Counted from the first letter of the stretch, positions 17,395-31,052 are shown. The stretch is DNA of 64,000 nt from Tissierella sp. Yu-01 (GCF_029537395.1 NZ_CP120677.1:1240001-1304000), one strand, 5' to 3'. Program-made: numbers and translations. Notes: generated from the letters alone by a model not told the origin.

Positions 17395-17973
17395 TTAAAG
17401 GTCTCCTTTAAGTCCTATCTCCTCTGCAACATTTCTCATTCCCTTAATTGTTTCAGTTATAACATCATTTAATTCCATGCCTAGCATTTCAACACCTTTT
17501 TCAATTATGTCTCTATCTACACCTGCTGCAAAAGATTTTTGCTTCCATTTTTTCTTTACAGATTTCGCTTCCATATCTAATATAGATTTGCTAGGTCTCA
17601 TTAGTGCTGTAGCTAAAACAAGTCCTGTTAGTTCATCTATGGTATAAATTACTTTTTCAACGTTTTCTGTTGGTTTAACATCAGTTCGTATCCCATATCC
17701 ATGACTCATTACAGCTCTTATATAATCCTCTGGCCAATTTTCTTCTTCAAGAATTTTCTTTGTCATATCACAGTGTTGATCAGGCCATTTATCAAAATCC
17801 AAATCATGAATAAGGCCTATTACCCTCCACTTTTCAACATCTTCTCCATAGATTTCAGCAAAATGAGCCATGGTAGCTTCTACTGCTAAAGCATGTTTTA
17901 TAAGATGATCTGTTTCAGTATGTTTTGTAAGTAGCTTATAAGCATCTTCTCTAGTTGGTATATAATCTGCCAT
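17395..17973 (-). CDS. HD/HDIG-domain phosphohydrolase
   Basis: A 192-residue HD-superfamily protein. Metal-binding residues are visible in order: HALAVE (His about 27), GLIHDLDFD (His-Asp about 57-58), MSHGYG (His about 90) and an ELTGLV helix (about 114). Relatives act on nucleotides or phosphate esters in the cytoplasm; the exact substrate is unknown. The C-terminal WKQKSFAAGVDRDIIEKG segment is typical of clostridial members. It forms a single-gene unit bounded by a hairpin at its 3' end. Confidence 0.8.
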   Translation of the reverse strand: MADYIPTREDAYKLLTKHTETDHLIKHALAVEATMAHFAEIYGEDVEKWRVIGLIHDLDFDKWPDQHCDMTKKILEEENWPEDYIRAVMSHGYGIRTDVKPTENVEKVIYTIDELTGLVLATALMRPSKSILDMEAKSVKKKWKQKSFAAGVDRDIIEKGVEMLGMELNDVITETIKGMRNVAEEIGLKGDL

Positions 17974-18042
17974 CTTTCATCCTTCTTTCTTATAAAATAT
18001 TGTTACTATTTTATCCCATTGTTGTTTAAAAGGCAAGTTACC

Positions 18043-19458
18043 TTATAATTTTCTTAACTTAAAGTAGAACTTACTACCTTCACCTACTTTACTTTCAACA
18101 CCAAATTCAGCTTTATGAGCCAGTAAAATAGATTTTACTATAGATAAACCTATTCCACTACCTACTGTTGCTCTCTTGTGAGCCTTCCCAACCTTATAAT
18201 ATCTATCCCATATGGAATCAAGCTGGTCCTCAGATATACCTATTACCTTGTCAATAACCTCAAAATTAACAATTCCATCCTTTCCCATTATATTAATCAC
18301 TATTTCCTTTTCATCAGTTGAATAGTTAACTGCATTGCTGATTAAATTGTATATAACCTGCTCTATTTTAGATTCTTCACCAAGTACATCGGTATCTCCC
18401 TTATAATTCAAATAGAATCTAAATCCATGATTATCAGCGAAATACTGAAATCTTTTTAAAACATTTTCCGTGGTCTTTAGTATATCAAAACTATTAAAAT
18501 CCATCTTATCCAATCCAGACTGAGCCTTTGACAAATCAAGGATGTCATTAACTAAACCTGATAATCTGTCAGACTCATCTATTATTGTTTTTAGATGCTT
18601 ATTTCTTTTTTCTTCGTTGTTTCCAGAAATATCCCTTATCATTTCACCATAAGATTTAATCAATGTAAGAGGCGTTCTTAAATCATGAGATACATTTGCT
18701 ATTAAATCTCTACGTAACTCTTCGGTTTTAGAAAGCTCTTTTGTAGCATAATTTAAAGTATCCGCTAGATTATCAATTTCAGTATAATGACCTTTTTCAA
18801 ACTCTACTGTATAATCACCTTTTCCCAATGATTCAGCTGTTTTGGTTATTCTCTCTATTGGCTTAGTTAGCTTTGTAGCTATAAAATAGGATAGGGCTAA
18901 AGCTAAACCAAGAGAAATAAAAGTAACAATTATTAATTGATTTTTTAAAACAATAACTGTGGAATCTATAGGCTGCAAAACTGAGTTGATATATAGAAAA
19001 TAATTGGAGTCTATGTCATTTTGTAAAATAGCTCCATAAATTAAGGTAGGACTTCTAAGCCTGCTATCCTCCCTATAATATATAACATAGTTGTCTTCTG
19101 AATTATATAAATTAATTAGAAACTCAGCAAATATCCTATAATCCAGCTTAGGTTGTCTTAATATATCAATTATGTTATTTAATGGGTAAATAAGACTACC
19201 ATCCTGATCTAATATCTGTATAACAATTCCTTCATTTCGTGAAGTAGTATATAATAGATCCTCAAAGCCTTCTTTTCCATAGTTTGCAACTAGTGAATTA
19301 CCTATATTTTTAATTTCGTTTATCTTCATACTTTCATAATAACTATTAAAGAAGACGATCTGTAATAACCATAATAAGATTACAATTAATGATGCAAAGA
19401 TTATAAAATAAGTCCAAAGCTTGTATTTAAGGCTTTTTTTATCTATATATTTAAACAT
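18043..19458 (-). CDS. Sensor histidine kinase (OmpR-partner type) with altered G1 box
   Basis: A 471-residue membrane kinase. Helix 1 is at about 17-38, an extracellular sensor domain at about 39-172, helix 2 at about 173-194, HAMP at about 194-245, the phospho-acceptor helix SHDLRTPLT with His258, and an HATPase domain with N box NLISNAVNYS (about 371-380) and G2 box GSGIGLSIVK (about 433-442). The G1 box, normally D-x-G-x-G, reads D403-K-V-I-G-I, so its first Gly is replaced by Val. That may weaken ATP binding. It starts 8 bp after the response regulator and is surely its partner. The signal is unknown. Confidence 0.9.
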   Translation of the reverse strand: MFKYIDKKSLKYKLWTYFIIFASLIVILLWLLQIVFFNSYYESMKINEIKNIGNSLVANYGKEGFEDLLYTTSRNEGIVIQILDQDGSLIYPLNNIIDILRQPKLDYRIFAEFLINLYNSEDNYVIYYREDSRLRSPTLIYGAILQNDIDSNYFLYINSVLQPIDSTVIVLKNQLIIVTFISLGLALALSYFIATKLTKPIERITKTAESLGKGDYTVEFEKGHYTEIDNLADTLNYATKELSKTEELRRDLIANVSHDLRTPLTLIKSYGEMIRDISGNNEEKRNKHLKTIIDESDRLSGLVNDILDLSKAQSGLDKMDFNSFDILKTTENVLKRFQYFADNHGFRFYLNYKGDTDVLGEESKIEQVIYNLISNAVNYSTDEKEIVINIMGKDGIVNFEVIDKVIGISEDQLDSIWDRYYKVGKAHKRATVGSGIGLSIVKSILLAHKAEFGVESKVGEGSKFYFKLRKL

Positions 19459-19466
19459 TTAACCAC

Positions 19467-20141
19467 CTATTCGTTGTACTCAAATTTATATCCTAGTCCC
19501 CTTAATGTAACTATGAAGTCTCTATAATTGCCCAAACTATTTCTAAGCATTTTAATATGTGTATCTACGGTTCTCTCATCACCATAGAAGTCGTATCCCC
19601 ATATTTCATTTAATAGCTTTTCCCTGGTTAATGCTATATTTTTATTCCTTACCATATAAAACAAGAGATCATATTCCTTAGGTGTCATATCTACTTTTTC
19701 ATCATCCACATATACATTTCTGCCATCAAAATCTATGACTAACCCCTTAAATATAATCTTTTTATTAGTCTTTTCCTTTGCCTTACTTCTATTTATAATA
19801 ACCTTTATTCTTGCCATTATTTCTTTTGGTGAAAATGGTTTAACAACATAATCATCTATACCGATTTCAAAACCAAATAGTTTATCATATTCTTCACCTC
19901 TTGCAGAAAGCATAAGGACTGGAATATCTTTGTTTTTCTTAATTTCCTTAACTGCAGAATACCCATCTAACCTTGGCATCATAATATCCATTATAATTAT
20001 ATCAAAGTCTTCCGATTTACAAATGTTAACAGCCTCCATACCATCACTAGCTTCAGTTACTGAATATCCTTCAAATTCACCGTACTCTTTAATTACTTCT
20101 CTGATTTTTTCTTCGTCATCTACTATCAGTATTCTATACAT
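19467..20141 (-). CDS. OmpR-family response regulator
   Basis: A 224-residue two-domain regulator. The receiver domain (1-115) has the acidic pair VDDEEK (8-10), the phospho-acceptor Asp52 in IIMDIMMP, Thr/Ser-like LSARG (about 77-81) and Lys in VVKPFSP (about 100). The C-terminal winged helix (about 130-222) has the KEYDLLFYMVRN, NEIWGYDFYGDERTVDTHI and LRGLGYKFE blocks typical of OmpR/PhoB proteins. It is first in the operon with the kinase. The target genes are not evident. Confidence 0.93.
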   Translation of the reverse strand: MYRILIVDDEEKIREVIKEYGEFEGYSVTEASDGMEAVNICKSEDFDIIIMDIMMPRLDGYSAVKEIKKNKDIPVLMLSARGEEYDKLFGFEIGIDDYVVKPFSPKEIMARIKVIINRSKAKEKTNKKIIFKGLVIDFDGRNVYVDDEKVDMTPKEYDLLFYMVRNKNIALTREKLLNEIWGYDFYGDERTVDTHIKMLRNSLGNYRDFIVTLRGLGYKFEYNE

Positions 20142-20290
20142 AATCTCACCCCTATTTTCGAATTATCCGATACTAATATTTATATTTAATTATATCCTAA
20201 TTAGTATATGTGTAAAACATGTGATAGCTATATAAAATACTACTCCTGTTTACGTACATCTTCATATATTCTATCCTTTAAAAAACAAAA

Positions 20291-20310
20291 TCCCCGAACA
20301 GCTTCAGGGA
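20291..20310 (-). terminator. Terminator after the HAD phosphatase gene
   Basis: Stem TCCCTGAA / TTCGGGGA with a 4-base loop on the minus strand, followed by TTTTGTTTTTT. Confidence 0.8.
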
Positions 20311-20318
20311 TAATTGTA

Positions 20319-20975
20319 TCATTCTTCTACAATGTTTAATATTTCTATTGGGTTTGAAACGATATAAGCTGCTCCATTATTTTTAAGCTCTTCATATGTT
20401 CTAAATCCCCATGTTACTCCAATTGAATCAACCTTAGCATTATTCGCCGTAAGTATATCAGTATCAGAATCACCAACAAATAAGACTTCCCTATTATTTA
20501 GACCCATTAACTCAATAATTTCAAGTGTTGATGTTGGATTAGGTTTCTTTGGAATTTCTCTACGTTCACCAAATACAGCTACAAATGGTATCTGACTAAA
20601 GATTTTCGATGAAAGAGAATTCGTATAGTCATCTCTTTTATTCGAATTAATTGCAAGCTTATACCCCTTTTTATCCAACATTTTTAGCAATTCAATAATT
20701 CCACTATAAGGCTTAGTTTTTTTATGATAATTATCCTTATAAATTTTTGTAAATAAATTCAACACCTTATCTATAGTATCTTTATCTGACCCTTGTGGTA
20801 CACTTTTCTCTATTAAAACTCTAAATCCATTTCCCAGTTTGAGCTTATATTCTTCATAAGTATGGGTTGGAAATTCAAACTCCATTAACGCCATATTAAC
20901 ACTGTCCGAAATGTCCTCAATTGTATTTAACAATGTCCCATCTAGATCAAATATAATCCCCTTATATTTATTCAT
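20319..20975 (-). CDS. HAD hydrolase, phosphoglycolate phosphatase-like
   Basis: A 218-residue cytoplasmic HAD subfamily IA phosphatase. Motif I is FDLDGTLLNT (about 9-18), with nucleophile and acid Asp. A four-helix cap spans about 20-85. Motif II is INSNKRD (about 113), motif III is KPNP (Lys about 145), and motif IV is VGDSDTDI (about 168-175). The length and cap fit the Gph/PpaX group, acting on phosphoglycolate or pyrophosphate. It is a single gene with its own terminator. The exact substrate is not settled. Confidence 0.85.
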   Translation of the reverse strand: MNKYKGIIFDLDGTLLNTIEDISDSVNMALMEFEFPTHTYEEYKLKLGNGFRVLIEKSVPQGSDKDTIDKVLNLFTKIYKDNYHKKTKPYSGIIELLKMLDKKGYKLAINSNKRDDYTNSLSSKIFSQIPFVAVFGERREIPKKPNPTSTLEIIELMGLNNREVLFVGDSDTDILTANNAKVDSIGVTWGFRTYEELKNNGAAYIVSNPIEILNIVEE

Positions 20976-21073
20976 ATAATTTCCCTTTCTATTTTTAATC
21001 CTACTATATATTATCTAACATTTCAAAAATAAAGGCAATCATTTCATTGAGATACCGTTTTAGTAAATAAATG

Positions 21074-21104
21074 ATATGAGGTGAAGATGTCCCTCACCTC
21101 ATAT
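21074..21104 (-). terminator. Hairpin at the end of the spore-protein gene
   Basis: Perfect 11-bp arms ATATGAGGTGA / TCACCTCATAT with a 9-base loop end on the stop codon of the SASP gene. A T-rich stretch follows on the minus strand. Confidence 0.7.
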
Positions 21105-21280
21105 TACTTTTTATTTATCAAATTTTCTTCTCCCATTTTTACTAGTTCTTTTACAATTAACCCTGTATGTCTTGATGCTAAATTTCTCGGATCATCAACA
21201 CCGAATTCATTTGCTATCTCCATTTTAAATTGTTCAAATGCTTCTCTTGCCTCAGGAACTACAAGTTTTTTCTTGGCCAT
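21104..21280 (-). CDS. Small acid-soluble spore protein, alpha/beta type
   Basis: A 58-residue frame from ATG 21280 to TAA 21104. It reads LVVPEAREAFEQFKMEIANEFG, then SRHTGLIVKELV near the C-terminus, the standard alpha/beta SASP pattern. The MEIANEFG segment matches the cleavage site of the germination protease GPR. These proteins coat and protect DNA in dormant spores and are degraded on outgrowth. Expression is normally under sigma-G in the forespore; I could not confirm a sigma-G promoter by eye. The gene shows that the organism belongs to a spore-forming lineage. Confidence 0.9.
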   Translation of the reverse strand: MAKKKLVVPEAREAFEQFKMEIANEFGVDDPRNLASRHTGLIVKELVKMGEENLINKK

Positions 21281-21318
21281 GATTTCAACTCCTAATATAT
21301 TATTATTAGGTATTATAT

Positions 21319-21780
21319 CTAATCGTTAAATGTTTTATCCGATGAAGAACATTCACATAGTTTATCAATTTCAGATTCACCAATTACTTTAATGCCACTT
21401 TTAGCTAATAACTCAGCCGTAACTCCATTTCCATCTACTATATTACCTGTAAAAGTTCCATCATAAATCTTTCCATAACCGCATGATGGACTTCTTTCCT
21501 TAAGTATTGCTAATTTACAATCATAGAACCTTGCCAACTTTAATGTTTCCTTTGCTCCTCTTTTAAAGTGCTCAGTTACATCTTCACCTGATTTTGAAAT
21601 AACTTTATCCTTAATTTTTTCTGAAGGAGCTCTGGGTGTAGTCAAGCCACCATATATTTCAGGGCATATTGGAATTAAGTTGTGTTTTTTTCCTAATACC
21701 TTTAGCTTATCTATCAGCTTACTTTTACCATCATACCTGCAATTAACACCTAAAAGACACGCACTAACGAGAATATTCAT
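21319..21780 (-). CDS. DUF523 family protein
   Basis: A 153-residue protein beginning MNILVSACLLGVNCRYDGKSK, the DUF523 signature. It has further family blocks CPEIYGGLTTPR (about 39-50) and LKERSPSCGYGKIYDG (about 94-109) with conserved Cys residues. The family may bind an Fe-S cluster or metal; its reaction is unproven. It ends 38 bp before the SASP gene start and could share a transcript with it. Confidence 0.85.
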   Translation of the reverse strand: MNILVSACLLGVNCRYDGKSKLIDKLKVLGKKHNLIPICPEIYGGLTTPRAPSEKIKDKVISKSGEDVTEHFKRGAKETLKLARFYDCKLAILKERSPSCGYGKIYDGTFTGNIVDGNGVTAELLAKSGIKVIGESEIDKLCECSSSDKTFND

Positions 21781-21825
21781 ATGTATCCCTCATTTCATAC
21801 CAATTAATTATATATTGTTCAATTC

Positions 21826-22719
21826 CTAGATAAACATTACAGCAACACCAATAACTGAAATCACTGCTCCTATAATCTCTTTAGGTTTTATCTTTTCCTT
21901 CAGTATCAATATTGAAAAAGGTATTATTGTAACTGGAGATATAGATGAGATTATTGAAGAAATTCCTGCAGTGGTATATCTTACAGATATTAATGAAAGA
22001 GTCACCCCTATAAATGGTCCAAATAATGCTCCAATACCAATTGATTTCATTGCTTCCTTGTTGTCAAAGGCTTTTCTTACATCCCTAAATTTTTTTAATA
22101 TAAATATAAAAACTGTAAAGCTTATAAAACCAGCTATTATTCTAATTTGGGTGGCAGCAAATGCATTATAATCACCCATACCTACCTTGCTAAAAATCAA
22201 GCCTACAGCCTGTCCCGTTGCACCTAAAAAAGCATATAATAATCCCTTTGGAGATAGATTAATTTTTATTTTTTTATCTTCTGAATCCCTACTTAGAATT
22301 ACCATAGCAATTCCTATAGTGGTAATAATCATTCCTAAAATACCTATAGGTTTTAGTCTTTCCCTTAGAATTACATAACCTAATAACGCTGTGATTGGAG
22401 GGGATAATGCCATAATTAAGGATGAAATTCTAGAGCCTATTTCAACATAAGACTGAAATAAGAACATATCTCCTAAGAAGAAACCAATAAAACCAGATAT
22501 TGAAAGCCATATCCAATTATTAATTGTAGCATCAACTGGAAAGAGCAGTCCTCTTGAAAAAAATGAAGCAATACTAATAAAAACAAATCCAAGTATAAGT
22601 CTTATGTAATTAACAGATAATGATCCTACTTTCTTACCTGCACTTTCAAATGCTACTCCAACAATACTCCAGCATAATGCAGTACCAAGTGCAGCCAATT
22701 CACCTATATTCTCTAGCAA
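21826..22719 (-). CDS. EamA/DMT family transporter
   Basis: A 297-residue membrane protein with ten hydrophobic segments in two EamA repeats (about 10-140 and 160-296). Each repeat ends in the conserved pattern ALSPPITALLGYVILRERLKP or SISPVTIIPFSILILKEKIKP. DMT exporters typically release amino acids or other metabolites; the substrate cannot be predicted. GGGG before the ATG provides the ribosome binding site. It precedes the DUF523 gene by 45 bp. Confidence 0.85.
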   Translation of the reverse strand: MLENIGELAALGTALCWSIVGVAFESAGKKVGSLSVNYIRLILGFVFISIASFFSRGLLFPVDATINNWIWLSISGFIGFFLGDMFLFQSYVEIGSRISSLIMALSPPITALLGYVILRERLKPIGILGMIITTIGIAMVILSRDSEDKKIKINLSPKGLLYAFLGATGQAVGLIFSKVGMGDYNAFAATQIRIIAGFISFTVFIFILKKFRDVRKAFDNKEAMKSIGIGALFGPFIGVTLSLISVRYTTAGISSIISSISPVTIIPFSILILKEKIKPKEIIGAVISVIGVAVMFI

Positions 22720-22833
22720 TGTATTTTACCCCCTATTTATGTCTTAAATATGCTATTAATTATTTTACCTGATGATTAATATATTACATTAATTACAACT
22801 AATTATCAATTAATAGATTAATTAATTGTAATT

Positions 22834-22870
22834 AAAAAAGGTATAATCCTCTTAGGAATATACCTTTTTT
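22834..22870. terminator. Terminator after the NSS transporter gene
   Basis: Perfect stem AAAAAAGGTAT / ATACCTTTTTT with a 15-base loop, 10 bp after the transporter stop codon. Confidence 0.85.
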
Positions 22871-22880
22871 ATATCTTTCT

Positions 22881-24299
22881 TTATAATTTCTTTGAGAATA
22901 TTGCTAGAACTACTATGACTGCTAGCCCAAATAGCATTAAGCCTTTAAATGGAATTGATAATATACCAAATACTGCAACGAATGCAATAGCAATAGGAAT
23001 AATATATTTTACTATGTTGTACCAAACATCAAATAAAGCAAATTTCGTTGCACCACCATTAGTAAGTTCATTCTTAATATCTTCTTTCTTAACGAACCAA
23101 CCAATGAATATACATATTAACATACCACCTATAGCTAAGAAAATCTTATCTGTGAGTATATCGAAGAAGTCAAATACACCTACACCCAGTACTGTAAATC
23201 CTGACATTACTCCCATTGATAAGGATGATAGTAAACTAGTTATAATCATTGAGCCGCCAGCCAAACTAACTGCTTTCTTTCTTGCCATACCCTTTTGGTC
23301 CATTAGGTAAGCCACAACTACTTCAAGAAGAGATACAGAGGAAGTTAGAGCTGCTATCATTAGGGCAATAAAGAAAATTGCTGAGAATATCACTCCGATG
23401 CCACCTAATTGTGCAAACAATTGAGGTAATACTATAAATACCAATCCTGGTCCCTGATTAGGTTCCATACCAAAAGCAAAGAGTGCAGGAATTATTGCTA
23501 TGCCAGCTAAAATCGCTACACTAGTATCTAATATAGTTACAGTAAGAGCACTAGATGGTAAATTTTCTTTCTTATCTAAATAACTACCGTAAGTAATCAT
23601 GGCTCCCATACCAAGACTAAGCGAGAAAAATGCCTGACCTAAAGCAGCTAAAAATGTAGAACCCTGTACCTTTGACCAATCAGGCATAAACATAAATTTC
23701 AATCCTGCTCCAGCACCTTCTAATGTCACACTTCTTAAGCCGATTAAAATCATTAGCACCAATAGTACTGGCATTAATATCTTTCCAGCTTTTTCAATGC
23801 CACTAGCAACCCCTTTAACAACTATTAAAATATTTGTAGCAAGGTATATAACCATCCATATTACAGGTTCAATTGGATTAGATATAAATGCACCAAAGGC
23901 ATCTCCAATTGCAGCTGGGTTGCTTAATAAACCAGTAAATGATTTAAAGATGTAAGCTGTTGCCCAACCTCCTACTACAGGATAAAAACCCATTATCATA
24001 AATGAACTTAAAACACCAAGAACTCCAGCAAAGGTCCATCTCTTATCCATGTTTTTATAGGCTCCTGCAGCAGCAAGTTTAGTTCTTCTGCCTAGTGTAA
24101 ATTCAGCAAGCATAATACTTAAGCCGATGACTATAACAAAAATAAGATAAATAAAAATAAATGCGCCGCCACCATTTTCACCAGTTAAGTATGGAAATCT
24201 CCATATGTTGCCTAGTCCTACCGCCGACCCTGCCGCTGCCATTATAAAACCAAATCGCGAGCCCCAAGACTCTCTTTTTCTACTGCTTGATTTTTCCAT
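22881..24299 (-). CDS. Sodium-dependent transporter of the NSS (SNF) family
   Basis: A 472-residue transporter with about 11-12 membrane helices. Helix 1 has the family signature AAAGSAVGLGNIWRFPY (about 21-37), whose unwound region binds Na+ and substrate, and helix 6 has SLSLGMGAMITYGSY (about 227-241). NSS proteins such as LeuT import amino acids with Na+. The C-terminus includes VWYNIVKYIIPI, typical of bacterial tryptophan/amino-acid members. It is monocistronic, with a clear terminator. The substrate is unknown. Confidence 0.92.
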   Translation of the reverse strand: MEKSSSRKRESWGSRFGFIMAAAGSAVGLGNIWRFPYLTGENGGGAFIFIYLIFVIVIGLSIMLAEFTLGRRTKLAAAGAYKNMDKRWTFAGVLGVLSSFMIMGFYPVVGGWATAYIFKSFTGLLSNPAAIGDAFGAFISNPIEPVIWMVIYLATNILIVVKGVASGIEKAGKILMPVLLVLMILIGLRSVTLEGAGAGLKFMFMPDWSKVQGSTFLAALGQAFFSLSLGMGAMITYGSYLDKKENLPSSALTVTILDTSVAILAGIAIIPALFAFGMEPNQGPGLVFIVLPQLFAQLGGIGVIFSAIFFIALMIAALTSSVSLLEVVVAYLMDQKGMARKKAVSLAGGSMIITSLLSSLSMGVMSGFTVLGVGVFDFFDILTDKIFLAIGGMLICIFIGWFVKKEDIKNELTNGGATKFALFDVWYNIVKYIIPIAIAFVAVFGILSIPFKGLMLFGLAVIVVLAIFSKKL

Positions 24300-24535
24300 A
24301 AGCCCCCTCCTTAATTATAAAGTGTTAATACTTTTAACCATTATAATATATTCAGACTTATATGTCTAGTCTGAATTGAATGAATCTTTCGACTATTATT
24401 GTCGCAATTTATCTGTAGATATAGGCACTTTTATTATAGTTTAACAAATTAGTTTTACTAGTATTTTGCTATTATTATGTTGAATATATTAAGTGTAGAA
24501 CTATAAATTTAATTATTATAAATATTGAGGAAACG

Positions 24536-24562
24536 AAATAGGTCAGCCACGCTGACCTATTT
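24536..24562 (-). terminator. Terminator after the CPBP protease gene
   Basis: Perfect 12-bp stem AAATAGGTCAGC / GCTGACCTATTT with a 3-base loop, abutting the stop codon at 24562-24564. Confidence 0.75.
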
Positions 24563-25449
24563 CAATTAAAATGTTTTCTAAGGATGAGTACCAATATCCC
24601 TATTATTAATACTATTGTAGAAAATATACTAGCTTCAGGTCCGAATGCACCACCTGTTAATATATCTCCACCTTGACTTGTAAAACTCATCAGAGTATCG
24701 GTTGATAAGATTGAACCACCACTAACACTAAAACCAAAAATATTACCCTGTGTGAAATTCCAGGCTGCATGTAAACCACACGCACTCCAGACATCCTGCG
24801 TTTTTATTACATATAAACCAAAGAAAAATCCAACTAGTATTATATTCATAATTGATAGATAAGTGACTCCAGGATTAAATATATGTAAAACTCCAAACAA
24901 AATTGATGATACGATAAACCCTATTATAGGTCTATGCTTAGCACCTATAATGTGCATTAACCAACCTCTTGTAATTATTTCCTCTGTACTACTTTGTAGT
25001 ATCCACCCTGGTAATATTGCAAGTATGGCTGGAAAATAATTAATACCAACATCTATATTCTGATCTATTTCAATTGTACCTGTAATATACATCAATAAAG
25101 TTACAGCACTAAACATCAGAAAACCAATAAAAAATCCAATAAAAAACTTTGAAACAAATTTATAACTACTTAATCCAAGGGAACCAATTCTTCTTTTCTC
25201 CACTAATTTAACCCATATAAAGCAGAGTAGCAGTGGAAATAAAAAAGTAAAAATCAAATAAATAGGTTTTACCATGATACCTTGAATAGATATAAATTGA
25301 CTTAAGAATATTAAAAAAATCTGGCCAATTATCTGTCCAACAAATATCATAATAATAGATAATATAACTGAAATGAATCCATTAAGTTTTATCTTTGATC
25401 TTTTTGCTTCATCAAATAGTGATAAATTTCGGCTAAACATATTTTTCAC
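24562..25449 (-). CDS. CPBP (CAAX-type) intramembrane metalloprotease
   Basis: A 295-residue membrane protein with about eight helices. Protease motifs are in order: STEEIITRGWL (about 158-168, the EExxxR motif), FGVLHIFNPG (about 189-198, FxxxH) and LHAAWNFTQG (about 226-235, HxxxN/B). CPBP proteases cleave near the membrane; bacterial members are often tied to bacteriocin immunity, but no bacteriocin gene is visible nearby. The substrate is unknown. AAGGAGTG precedes the ATG. Confidence 0.88.
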   Translation of the reverse strand: MKNMFSRNLSLFDEAKRSKIKLNGFISVILSIIMIFVGQIIGQIFLIFLSQFISIQGIMVKPIYLIFTFLFPLLLCFIWVKLVEKRRIGSLGLSSYKFVSKFFIGFFIGFLMFSAVTLLMYITGTIEIDQNIDVGINYFPAILAILPGWILQSSTEEIITRGWLMHIIGAKHRPIIGFIVSSILFGVLHIFNPGVTYLSIMNIILVGFFFGLYVIKTQDVWSACGLHAAWNFTQGNIFGFSVSGGSILSTDTLMSFTSQGGDILTGGAFGPEASIFSTIVLIIGILVLILRKHFN

Positions 25450-25611
25450 TCCTTAAGAAAAATTTATTTAAAGCATTGCTAATACTAGTATTTAGTATAA
25501 GTCTCTATATAGTATTCAACAAAACATTGTTCATTCCTTCTTTATTTACATATTCAATTGATTTTTTTCTGCTTGAATTGTTGAGTGACTGTTTTAAAAT
25601 TTCCTATAAAT

Positions 25612-25649
25612 AAAAAATCCTTATTTCATCATTGAAATAAGGATTTTTT
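25612..25649 (-). terminator. rRNA operon terminator
   Basis: A perfect 17-bp stem (25612-25628 / 25633-25649) with a 4-base loop ends in a six-T run on the minus strand. It lies downstream of 5S and of the repeat at 25655-25750, so it should end the rRNA transcript. Confidence 0.85.
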
Positions 25650-25654
25650 ACTCT

Positions 25655-25750
25655 ACTATGGTCGGCTTCGTTATCCAAATCATAGATTTGGACTGCGCGA
25701 CATCTGACCTACCTTCAACTCACTATCGTTCGTTGGGTTAGGTCATGATA
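25655..25750 (-). repeat. Two-hairpin stable-RNA repeat, copy 1 (3' of 5S)
   Basis: In transcript orientation this copy has ATGACCTAAC, an inner hairpin with arms CAAC/GTTG, then GTAGGTCAGATGTCGCGCAGT, and a second hairpin with perfect arms CCAAATC / GATTTGG. TGACCTA and TAGGTCA pair as an outer stem. It lies between the 5S 3' end and the rRNA terminator, so it is transcribed with the operon. Confidence 0.8.
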
Positions 25751-25867
25751 GCCTGGCAACTTCCTACTCTCCCAGGGCGTTACCACCCAAGTACCATCGG
25801 CGTTAGGAGACTTAACTTCTGTGTTCGGTATGGGAACAGGTGTGTCTCTCCTGCTATCGTCACCAGA
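25751..25867 (-). rRNA. rrf: 5S ribosomal RNA
   Basis: About 117 bases on the minus strand with conserved 5S segments (CCGAACACAGAAGTTAAG, CGCCGATGGTACTTGGG, GGGAGAGTAGG). The ends are set by pairing of the TCTGG 5' end with the CCAGGC 3' end and are accurate to a few bases. It is the last RNA of the operon. Confidence 0.95.
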
Positions 25868-25904
25868 CGAAAACTACTTTCAACAATATATCATATTTCG
25901 CATC

Positions 25905-26003
25905 CGCTAACACAAATCTATTTGTTCGTTTTCACTCACATAGATTTGGTGCTACTGCATCTGACCTACATCAACTCACTATCGTTCGTTGTGTTAGGTC
26001 ATT
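25905..26003 (-). repeat. Two-hairpin stable-RNA repeat, copy 2 (23S-5S spacer)
   Basis: In transcript orientation: ATGACCTAAC, inner hairpin CAAC...GTTG with the same loop as copy 1, GTAGGTCAGATG, then a longer second hairpin with arms CAAATCTAT / ATAGATTTG. It occupies most of the spacer between 23S and 5S. No tRNA gene is present in the spacer. Confidence 0.8.
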
Positions 26004-26004
26004 A

Positions 26005-28917
<2,913 letters not shown>

Positions 28918-28967
28918 TAAACTAAAATTTTATATATTGTTTCATGTAGTTTTCAATGTTCAGACCC

Positions 28968-28998
28968 GAGATTCTTCGCATTCGCTCAGAATGACAGG
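28968..28998 (-). repeat. Dispersed intergenic repeat (GTCATTCTGAGCG type)
   Basis: In transcript orientation the 16S-23S spacer contains CTGTCATTCTGAGCG followed by AATGCGAAGAATCTCGGG. This is a sequence I know as a common dispersed intergenic repeat in many bacterial genomes. Only one copy is in the window. Confidence 0.5.
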
Positions 28999-29089
28999 TG
29001 TTTTATATATATAATTAAAAACAGTGTGGCTTTGGATTTTTATCCTAATGACCAATTTGCAAACTAACTTTGTTGGTTTTATAGCCAAT

Positions 29090-30741
<1,652 letters not shown>

Positions 30742-30762
30742 AAACTTGTATTCAGAGGCTAT

Positions 30763-30797
30763 GCAATTGCCGAAATCTTCGATTTCGAGGAATTGTA
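30763..30797 (-). other. 16S leader hairpin
   Basis: Just upstream of 16S, CAATT-gcc-GAAATC and GATTTC-gag-GAATTG form an imperfect hairpin with a TTC loop. It is probably part of the rRNA processing leader. Further leader hairpins lie at about 30909-30928 and 30931-30944. Confidence 0.4.
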
Positions 30798-30954
30798 AGC
30801 CATCGGAAAATTTTGCTAGAGTTTGACTAGCTCTTATTATTTATTAATTGATTCTTTGTGTTTCTTAATTCAAAGTCTCACACTGTTTAATTATCTAGGT
30901 TCAACAAGTTCACTTCCGCGAACTTTGTCATCTCTTATGAGAGACAACTTTTAT

Positions 30955-30983
30955 ATCTTAACATCTTTTCTTGAACTTGTCAA
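30955..30983 (-). promoter_or_regulatory. rRNA promoter P4 (proximal)
   Basis: Minus-strand -35 TTGACA (30978-30983), 17-bp spacer and -10 TAAGAT (30955-30960). Expected transcription start is near 30948, about 205 bp before 16S. Confidence 0.75.
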
Positions 30984-31052
30984 TACTTTTTTATTTAAAG
31001 TTTTAAATTTTTTTCAAAGCTTTAAGTGTTCTGTATTAACAAGTGGATATAC

